Assembly (NCBI GenBank): GCA_964650685.1
Contig: CAZYUW010000173.1
Span: forward strand, 1-11,089
Origin: Nitratifractor sp964650685
GTDB lineage: Bacteria > Campylobacterota > Campylobacteria > Campylobacterales > Sulfurovaceae
Length of the DNA: 11,089 nucleotides
Reading direction: 5' to 3'
A program made the translations under genes and the position numbers. The notes beneath the pieces were generated by a model that saw nothing but the letters and a program-made list of their open reading frames with translations, ran no database searches and was not told the origin of the DNA. The first letter of the stretch is position 1. Every line of letters starts with the position of its first letter. Of the stretch, positions 5,938-11,089 are shown piece after piece.

Positions 5938-6993
5938 ATGATGTTGTATATCCATATCCCATATTGCGACTCCAAATGCAACTACTGTTCTTTCAACTCG
6001 TATACCACAGGGCACGGTAATTTCGATGCATATATCGAAGCACTGATCGAACAGTTCAAATACGATGCTGAACGATTCAAAATCGAAAAAAGAGAAATAG
6101 AGACCATTTTTATTGGCGGAGGTACTCCTTCGGTACTGGAACCGGATACCTATCTGCCGTTGATAGAATCCATAACTCCATATATGATGGGAAATTGCGA
6201 ATTCACGACAGAGGCCAATCCCAACTCAGCCACTCGTTCATGGATAGATGGAATGAGACAACTTGGAGTAAACCGTATAAGTTTCGGTGTGCAGAGCTTC
6301 GAAGACAAAAAGCTGAAAGCGCTTGGAAGATCCCACTCCTCCAGACAAGCCGTTCTATCTCTGGAAAACGCAGTGAGATCCGGATACGAAAACATCTCAC
6401 TGGATCTCATATACGACCACATACTGGACGAGAGAGATATACTGTTCAGAGATATAAAAACCGCGCTCGCGTTCCCAATAACACATATATCTGCTTATGA
6501 ACTGAGTATCGAAGCAAATACGCGATTTTCTAGCGAACCCTCAGTCAAGCAAAACAGCGAATCGCTCGGAAGATTCGTCGCCGAAACAATCTCAAATGCC
6601 GGTTTCGAGCATTATGAGATATCCAATTTCGGCAAGATCAGATGCAGACACAATATGGGCTACTGGAGTCTGCATGAATATATCGGCCTGGGAGCCGGCG
6701 CGGTTGGATTCGTCGATAAAAAGAGATTTTACAAAAAAAGTCTTCCGGAAGAGTATATAGACGATCCTCTCCATTGCGACATCGAAACCATTGACAGTGA
6801 AAAACTTTTGATTGAAAAGGTCTTTTTGGGTATGAGAAGCGATATTGGAGTACAAAAGACTCTCCTGGATCGAAATATGTTGGAAAATATCGAAATCCTC
6901 ATCGATGAAAATAGATTGAGAGAAGAGGATGGCGTAGTGTATAACGACGATTTTTTTCTCGCGGACGAAATCTCTCTTTTTATACTGGGATAA
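5938..6993 (+). CDS. hemW: HemW-type radical SAM protein
   Basis: HemW proteins are radical SAM proteins related to coproporphyrinogen dehydrogenase HemN that bind heme and deliver it to target proteins. The 351-residue product has the iron-sulfur motif C10-xxx-C14-xx-C17 close to the N-terminus, the SAM-binding GGGTPS (60-65), TTEANPNS (90-97), RISFGVQSF (113-121), YEISNFG (226-232) and HNMGYW (238-243); the HNxxYW motif marks HemW rather than HemN. The usual DLIxGLPGQ segment reads DLIYDHILDERD (156-167), which I recall as a lineage variant. Either of two adjacent ATGs (5938 or 5941) may be used; no good Shine-Dalgarno is present. It is divergent from nudH. Database entries may still label such proteins as oxygen-independent coproporphyrinogen oxidase. 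Confidence 0.92.
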   Translation: MMLYIHIPYCDSKCNYCSFNSYTTGHGNFDAYIEALIEQFKYDAERFKIEKREIETIFIGGGTPSVLEPDTYLPLIESITPYMMGNCEFTTEANPNSATRSWIDGMRQLGVNRISFGVQSFEDKKLKALGRSHSSRQAVLSLENAVRSGYENISLDLIYDHILDERDILFRDIKTALAFPITHISAYELSIEANTRFSSEPSVKQNSESLGRFVAETISNAGFEHYEISNFGKIRCRHNMGYWSLHEYIGLGAGAVGFVDKKRFYKKSLPEEYIDDPLHCDIETIDSEKLLIEKVFLGMRSDIGVQKTLLDRNMLENIEILIDENRLREEDGVVYNDDFFLADEISLFILG

Positions 6994-7125
6994 ACGATAT
7001 CCACGCAAATCAGATTAGTCTCCTTTCTATCCTGAAAAAGGGATATGCAATAATTTTCATTTAACCAATTTTGGATAGAATAAGTTCAATTTTTTGCGTA
7101 TAACCGAGAGTCGGGAAGGAGTGGA
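6994..7125 (+). promoter_or_regulatory. hemW-tatB gap with candidate tatB promoter
   Basis: This 132-base gap holds a weak inverted repeat (TATCC 7028-7032, GGATA 7041-7045) without a T run. It also holds two possible -10 boxes: TAGAAT at 7076-7081 and TATAAC at 7099-7104, the latter preceded by TTTTTTGCG. A strong Shine-Dalgarno, AAGGAG at 7116-7121, precedes the tatB ATG. If TATAAC is used, the leader would be only about 15 bases. No clear terminator for hemW is seen, so read-through into tatB is possible. Confidence 0.35.
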
Positions 7126-7635
7126 ATGTTTGGATTGGGGTTTAGCGAAATACTTCTCATTGCCGTAATAGCCATACTGTTTCTCGGCCCGGACAAACTA
7201 CCGGAAGCGATGGTACAGATAGCCAAATTCATGAACAGTTTCAAAAAAACCGTTTCAGAAGCCAAATCCGCATTCGAAGAGGAGATACAGATCAGGGAAC
7301 TGCGGGAAGAGGCGCTATCGTACAAGAGAACTCTGGAAGAGGCTTCCGGAGATATCAGTGGCTTTAAAAACTCCATACCCAATCCTGCCAAAGAGATCAA
7401 TGAAGCTCTCGAGACACTCAACGACCCCATATTAGGCAGAAAAATAGATGATGAGAGCATGAACGACATACTCGAGGCGGAAGCGGATTCTCAAAATCGC
7501 GGCAAAAATGAAAACAACACGGAAAAAAGCGAGAACAGCGACGGCGATGGATCAGATCGCAAAAAGCCGGAAACGAGCGATGAAACAAATATAAGTGACA
7601 AAAAAGAGAATCAGATCCATAATGAGGAACTCTAA
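7126..7635 (+). CDS. tatB: Sec-independent translocase subunit TatB
   Basis: TatB forms the signal-peptide receptor with TatC for export of folded, often cofactor-bearing proteins. The 169-residue product starts MFGLGFSEILLIAVIAILFL, with the conserved E8 inside the membrane segment (about 5-21), then the G21-P22 hinge and LPEA, and a long amphipathic helix (about 24-75) rich in charged residues. The last ~45 residues are an acidic, Asn/Ser/Lys-rich disordered tail. The start is set by AAGGAG 4 bases upstream. The stop codon directly abuts the tatC ATG. TatB rather than TatA is chosen for length, FSE motif and pairing with tatC; no tatA is in the window, which fits the separate location I recall for this phylum. 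Confidence 0.93.
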   Translation: MFGLGFSEILLIAVIAILFLGPDKLPEAMVQIAKFMNSFKKTVSEAKSAFEEEIQIRELREEALSYKRTLEEASGDISGFKNSIPNPAKEINEALETLNDPILGRKIDDESMNDILEAEADSQNRGKNENNTEKSENSDGDGSDRKKPETSDETNISDKKENQIHNEEL

Positions 7636-8724
7636 ATGTTCGAAAGCATGAAGCCTCATCTGATCGAACTGAGAAAAAGACTTGCGATATCGGTTTTTTC
7701 GGTTCTTGTCGGTTTCGTCATAGCCTTCTCTTTCCACAATACCATTCTGGGCTGGATCACCGATCCTCTAAGAAACGCGCTTACACAGGTCGGCAAAAAG
7801 ATAGAAAGCGCGAACAGTGCGACATGGCAGATCGGTCACCATGACAAAAGCGGACCCGGCAGTAAAAAAACAGATAGCAAGAAGGGGTCTTCTTCGAATC
7901 TGAAAAAAGAGGCCGCATATCTTCACGACTCTCTCGACAAAGCCGCGAAAGAGATTGAGAAAAAAGGTTCGGACAAGGACAAGCTAATAGCCAGCTATCT
8001 GCATGAAGCGGCAAAACACGCTTCAAGGCTCGCACTTTATGCCGACAAATTGAGCACAGAAGGCAATAAAAGCACAAAATACGCTCATGAGATCGGTAGA
8101 AAAAGTTATGAAGGAATGATCACAACCCATCAAGTAGGAGGAGCGTTCTTCGTAGCACTGAAGGTGTCGTTTTTCGCCGGTATACTGATGGCTATTCCGA
8201 TGATATTGTTGCAATTGTGGCTTTTTATAGCGCCCGGACTCTACGACAACGAAAAAAGAATGGTTTTGCCATTCGTAGTGGGTGGATCGTTGATGTTCGC
8301 GCTGGGTGTACTTTTCGCGTACTATATCGTTACTCCGTTTGGATTTCAGTTTCTGATCACTTTCGGATCGTTTCTCTATACGCCCCTGATCAACATCGAA
8401 GACTATGTGGGGTTCTTTACCAAAATCATGATCGGTTTCGGACTCGCTTTCGAACTGCCCGTATTCACATATTTTCTGGGAGCACTCGGACTCATTACCG
8501 ATAGGACCCTCAAAGACTTTTTCAAATACGCGATCGTCATTATCTTCCTTGTCGCTGCCTTCCTGACCCCTCCTGATGTATTGACTCAGCTGCTGATGGC
8601 CGGACCTCTGATACTGCTCTATGGACTCTCCATACTGATAGTCAGACTGGTCAACCCCGAAACTGTGGAGGAAGAGAACAGCGAGGAAGATGGAAGCGTC
8701 GAAAACGAAGATGAATCCCAATAG
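7636..8724 (+). CDS. tatC: TatC, with a large insertion in the first periplasmic loop
   Basis: TatC is the multi-spanning receptor of twin-arginine signal peptides. Typical proteins have about 245-260 residues; this one has 362. The N-terminus HLIELRKRL (8-16) with E11, the first membrane helix (about 17-37), APGLYDNEKR (199-208, with E206), FELPV (272-276), TPPDVLTQ (311-318) and the last helices are all standard. Between DPLRNALTQ (43-51) and the second helix (about 167-190) there are roughly 110 extra residues, placed in the periplasm. The insertion is Lys/Ser/Gly-rich at 52-90 and then looks helical and charged (89-145). An acidic tail closes the protein. GAGGA upstream of the ATG supports the start. 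queA overlaps its 3' end. No frameshift or stop disturbs the frame, so the insertion is likely real protein. Confidence 0.94.
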   Translation: MFESMKPHLIELRKRLAISVFSVLVGFVIAFSFHNTILGWITDPLRNALTQVGKKIESANSATWQIGHHDKSGPGSKKTDSKKGSSSNLKKEAAYLHDSLDKAAKEIEKKGSDKDKLIASYLHEAAKHASRLALYADKLSTEGNKSTKYAHEIGRKSYEGMITTHQVGGAFFVALKVSFFAGILMAIPMILLQLWLFIAPGLYDNEKRMVLPFVVGGSLMFALGVLFAYYIVTPFGFQFLITFGSFLYTPLINIEDYVGFFTKIMIGFGLAFELPVFTYFLGALGLITDRTLKDFFKYAIVIIFLVAAFLTPPDVLTQLLMAGPLILLYGLSILIVRLVNPETVEEENSEEDGSVENEDESQ

Positions 8725-9760
8725 AGAACGAAGCGTATCCGAACTGGATCTCTTGACATCTTCGTACGACTTTGAACTTCCCGATGACTATATCGCCAGA
8801 GAACCCGCGTCCCCGAGAGACAGCGCCAGGCTGATGGTATACGACCGCTTGAAAGACCAAATAACACACAGCACTTTCGACAATCTGTTGAGCTTCATTC
8901 CGAACTCCTGCGATATATTTCTGAACGATACCAGAGTCATTAAAGCCAGAGTATATGGAAACAAAAAGAGCGGCGGAAAAATAGAACTTCTTCTGAACAA
9001 AGCGTTAGAAGATGATATATTTCAGGTTATGATCAAAGGAAAAGTCCATGTCGGAAGCGTGATAGTCTTCGCGGAAGATCTACGAGCGGAAGTACTCTCT
9101 CTCGAACGCGACGGAAGCAGAAAGGTTAGATTCTATCAAAACGAAAGAGAACTGGATTTTCACTCCCTCATAGAGATACTGGAAAAGATCGGCCACATCC
9201 CCCTGCCTCCATATATGAGAAGAGAGAGCACCGAAAAGGATGAGAATGAATATCAGACAGTCTTTTCCAGGTGCGCCGGAGCAGTAGCGGCACCGACCGC
9301 GTCTTTGCATTTCACGGAAAATCTGCTGGCACGAATGAAAGAGCGCTTCCGCGTACACACCCTTACGCTGCATGTAGGAGCCGGTACCTTCAAGCCTGTC
9401 GAGAGTTCCAGCATACTGCGACACTCCATGCACTCGGAGTATTTTGATATCCCTGAAAAATCGGCACTGGCACTCAAAAAGGCGCACAGAGTCATGGCTG
9501 TGGGCACTACGGTCACCAGAACGATCGAATACTTTCACAGAACGGGAAAAACCAAAGGGGAGTGCGATATCTTCCTCCACCCTGCCAACACACCCAAAAA
9601 AGTAGATATACTGTTGACCAACTTCCATCTGCCCAGAAGTACCCTGATCATGCTGGTAAGCTCTTTCGTGGGCAGGGAAAAGGTGCTGGAACTCTATAGA
9701 GAGGCTGTCGACAAACGATACAGATTCTACAGCTATGGCGATGCAATGTTGATAATATAG
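8711..9760 (+). CDS. queA: S-adenosylmethionine:tRNA ribosyltransferase-isomerase QueA
   Basis: QueA moves the ribosyl part of S-adenosylmethionine onto preQ1 at tRNA position 34, giving epoxyqueuosine. The 349-residue product (E. coli 356) shows YDFELPDDYIAREP (19-32), FLNDTRVIKARVYG (70-83), GGKIELLL (88-95), GHIPLPPYMR (161-170), QTVFSR (182-187), GAVAAPTASLHF (190-201; usually TAGLHF), HVGAGTFKPV (221-230), HSEYF (241-245), VGTTVTRT (264-271) and TNFHLPRSTLIMLVSSF (303-319). I start at ATG 8711, overlapping tatC by 14 bases; ATG 8690 is also open but has its Shine-Dalgarno too close, and the family begins just before FELP. tatB-tatC-queA appear to be one transcript. Later queuosine steps are not in the window. 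Confidence 0.95.
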   Translation: MNPNRERSVSELDLLTSSYDFELPDDYIAREPASPRDSARLMVYDRLKDQITHSTFDNLLSFIPNSCDIFLNDTRVIKARVYGNKKSGGKIELLLNKALEDDIFQVMIKGKVHVGSVIVFAEDLRAEVLSLERDGSRKVRFYQNERELDFHSLIEILEKIGHIPLPPYMRRESTEKDENEYQTVFSRCAGAVAAPTASLHFTENLLARMKERFRVHTLTLHVGAGTFKPVESSSILRHSMHSEYFDIPEKSALALKKAHRVMAVGTTVTRTIEYFHRTGKTKGECDIFLHPANTPKKVDILLTNFHLPRSTLIMLVSSFVGREKVLELYREAVDKRYRFYSYGDAMLII

Positions 9761-9783
9761 AAAAATAAACAGAAAGGGAGAAT

Positions 9784-9939
9784 ATGTTTTCTGATCCGAG
9801 ATACACTCCGTTTTTCGCGGCCATATTTTTTATCGCCGTCTCATTGATAGCCACCATCATATACGAACTCAAAAAACCTCCAAGAGACCCAAACGACGAT
9901 CCCGACACCAAAAAAATGAACGATATCCTCAAAGACTGA
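9784..9939 (+). CDS. Small single-pass membrane protein (51 aa), unknown function
   Basis: The frame starts ATG TTT TCT GAT and ends at TGA 9937-9939. A short polar start (MFSDPRYTP) leads into one hydrophobic segment (residues 9-27, FFAAIFFIAVSLIATIIYEL in part) followed by a basic pair and then a Pro/Asp/Lys-rich soluble tail (28-51), so the tail is likely cytoplasmic by the positive-inside rule. GGGAG lies 3 bases before the ATG, and the gene begins 23 bases after the queA stop, so it is probably co-transcribed with tatBC-queA. Codon use looks like that of its neighbours. I do not recognise the family. Size, good ribosome-binding site and clean membrane-plus-tail layout argue that it is a real gene. 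Confidence 0.7.
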   Translation: MFSDPRYTPFFAAIFFIAVSLIATIIYELKKPPRDPNDDPDTKKMNDILKD

Positions 9940-9969
9940 AACAGCGATAGGCTCTCAGGCATCTTTATA

Positions 9970-9975
9970 TATAAT
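9970..9975 (+). promoter_or_regulatory. Candidate -10 box upstream of the pqiA pair
   Basis: TATAAT sits within a 15-base A/T tract (about 9964-9978) in the 86-base gap after the small membrane protein gene. No recognisable -35 box stands 16-18 bases upstream. Transcription would begin near 9982. Confidence 0.4.
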
Positions 9976-9999
9976 ATACTACGGATATAGGATACAGCC

Positions 10000-10029
10000 A
10001 TGCAGAACAATGCGGGAAAGAGGTTATGA
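10000..10029 (+). other. Possible 9-codon leader ORF ending on the pqiA start
   Basis: ATG at 10000 opens a nine-codon frame (MQNNAGKRL) whose TGA overlaps the ATG of the next gene as ATGA. AGGATA lies about 7 bases upstream. It could couple translation into the pqiA gene, or it may be chance; nothing else supports it. Confidence 0.2.
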
Positions 10030-10655
10030 AATTGGAGACAAAACTTATGTGCTGCAAAGAGTGCGACGAGGTGTGCTCTATCCCGTTTCCACATGAAACA
10101 GGACACTACATGTGCCCAAATTGCGGCCACACTCTTTTCAGATATCGGGAAAATATGATCGAGCAGATATACGCGCTGAGCTTGTCATCTCTTCTCCTGA
10201 TTCTGCTGAGCAACTATTTTCCTCTTTTGTCCTTCAGTATTATGGGCAATGTTTCGCACGCCACTTTTATAACCAGCATACACTATATGTATCTTGACGG
10301 TGATTTTATAATGGCCGGAGTCGTATTCGCGACGACGATAGTTATACCCTTCTTGCTGATTTTGTTCACACTGGCCATAGTGGTCCCCCTGTATCACGGT
10401 AAACTGCCGTCATACACAATAGATCTTTTAAAAATACTCATTTATATCAAACCGTGGGTTATGCTGGATGTCTTTTTGGTCGGAGTGCTTGTATCGATAG
10501 TGAAACTTGTAAAAATGGGCGCTATAATCCCCGGAGTATCTCTGTGGGCTTTTGCCGCTTTGATAATCACGATGACTCGCACTCATATCGTATTCGAACC
10601 GCATATCATATGGGATCTCGTCGACAAAGAATCAGACATAGGGGAGAAATCGTGA
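10026..10655 (+). CDS. PqiA/LetA family membrane protein, first half-length gene
   Basis: PqiA and YebS/LetA are inner-membrane partners of MCE proteins (PqiB, LetB) that carry lipids across the periplasm. The 209-residue product has one zinc-ribbon (C10-xx-C13 and C30-xx-C33, with CPNCG) followed by about four membrane segments (48-68, 96-122, 145-163, 168-186). The PqiA-type stretch PWVMLDVFLVGVLVSIVKL (143-161) links the last helices. E. coli PqiA is about 417 residues with two such units, so this is one unit encoded alone. Start: ATG 10026 has GGGAAAGAGG upstream; ATG 10047 (Met8) has GGAG with a 9-base spacer and would still keep all four cysteines, so either may be used. Its stop overlaps the next PqiA gene as GTGA. 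Confidence 0.85.
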   Translation: MKLETKLMCCKECDEVCSIPFPHETGHYMCPNCGHTLFRYRENMIEQIYALSLSSLLLILLSNYFPLLSFSIMGNVSHATFITSIHYMYLDGDFIMAGVVFATTIVIPFLLILFTLAIVVPLYHGKLPSYTIDLLKILIYIKPWVMLDVFLVGVLVSIVKLVKMGAIIPGVSLWAFAALIITMTRTHIVFEPHIIWDLVDKESDIGEKS

Positions 10656-11089
10656 GAGCGGCAGAAAACAATATGGTATGTTGTCGCGTATGCAATCAAC
10701 TTGTATCGGTGGAAAAAGGCCGCGACGGCGTCATGGCATGCCCGAGGTGCAACAGCTCTCTGCATTTTCGGATACCTGACAGTATACAACATGTATGGGC
10801 ACTCGTGGTGGCGGGAATCATAATGTATATACCCGCTAATCTGCTGCCTATGATGCATGTAGTAACTTTCGCGGGAACGGAATCCGATACGATTATCGGC
10901 GGTATCATATACTTTTTAAAAAGCGGATCGTATCTGATCGCTTTCGTAATATTTGTAGCCAGTGTCATCGTACCGATAACAAAACTCGCTATTTTGATCT
11001 ACCTGCTTGTCTCGGTACAGAACAGAAGCAAACTCAAAAGAGAGGAGAGACTCAGGCTGTACAACCTGACTGAACTCATAGGCAGATGG
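10652..11089 (+). CDS. PqiA/LetA family membrane protein, second gene (3' end outside window)
   Basis: The 146 visible codons begin with a zinc-ribbon (C11-xx-C14, C30-xx-C33). A membrane helix follows with the family motif IPANLLPMM (60-68), then a second helix (about 92-120, ending IVPITKLAILIYLLVS) and the start of the conserved RLYNLTELIGRW segment (135-146), which in PqiA precedes the third helix. The start is a GTG, supported by GGGGAG with a 5-base spacer; it overlaps the previous stop by 4 bases. The following ATG (10673) lacks a comparable ribosome-binding site. The two genes together equal one E. coli-type PqiA. An MCE/PqiB-like gene would be expected just downstream, outside the window. 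Confidence 0.87.
   Translation, partial: MRAAENNMVCCRVCNQLVSVEKGRDGVMACPRCNSSLHFRIPDSIQHVWALVVAGIIMYIPANLLPMMHVVTFAGTESDTIIGGIIYFLKSGSYLIAFVIFVASVIVPITKLAILIYLLVSVQNRSKLKREERLRLYNLTELIGRW

Noticed and set aside
7028..7045. An inverted repeat TATCC/GGATA after hemW as a terminator
   Set aside because: The stem is only 5 bp with an 8-base loop, is A/T-containing, and has no T run after it.
8023..8721. A 232-codon minus-strand frame opposite tatC
   Set aside because: It is rich in Ser, Gln and Glu as expected for the antisense of a membrane protein, and tatC motifs on the plus strand are clear.
9080..9628. A 182-codon minus-strand frame opposite queA
   Set aside because: The sense strand encodes conserved QueA throughout; the antisense product is unlike any family I know.

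Overview
The window looks like a chromosomal segment from a member of the Campylobacterota (former Epsilonproteobacteria), probably a free-living marine or subsurface type rather than a low-GC host-associated one. The main reasons are the HobA gene, which as far as I know is confined to this phylum, a short delta-prime subunit without a P-loop, a long-form FolP with a >100-residue N-terminal extension, and the gene order. From memory, Campylobacter jejuni has the same core order on both arms (nudH-lysC-hobA-holB-folP-ligA, and hemN/hemW-like-tatB-tatC-queA). I cannot name a genus. There is no mobile element, CRISPR array, tRNA or rRNA, and no gene-free stretch over 300 bases; the longest gaps are 147, 136, 132 and 86 bases.

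Left arm (minus strand, 5801 down to 2): nudH/rppH - lysC - hobA - holB - folP - sanA-like - ligA (cut by the window edge). nudH/lysC, hobA/holB, holB/folP and sanA/ligA overlap by 1 to 4 bases, and hobA follows lysC after 2 bases. This points to one translationally coupled transcript from a promoter near 5900, with a possible second promoter in the 147-base folP-sanA gap. The arm combines replication functions (HobA for DnaA control, delta-prime of the clamp loader, NAD-dependent ligase) with folate synthesis, aspartate-family amino-acid synthesis, RNA 5'-end processing and an envelope protein. lysC contains a clear internal start that would give a separate regulatory (beta) subunit.

Right arm (plus strand, 5938 to 11089): hemW, then tatB-tatC-queA (tatB/tatC directly adjacent, tatC/queA overlapping), then a previously unlisted 51-codon membrane-protein gene, then two overlapping genes that each encode half of a PqiA/LetA-type lipid-transport membrane protein, the second cut by the window edge.

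Most of the window is conserved housekeeping. The points most worth a second look are a roughly 110-residue lysine/serine-rich insertion in the first periplasmic loop of TatC, the internal ribosome-binding site in lysC, the sanA-like gene placed between folP and ligA with a promoter that would start transcription at its ATG, the split PqiA, and the small membrane protein after queA. I did not find an unmistakable new defence or mobile system.
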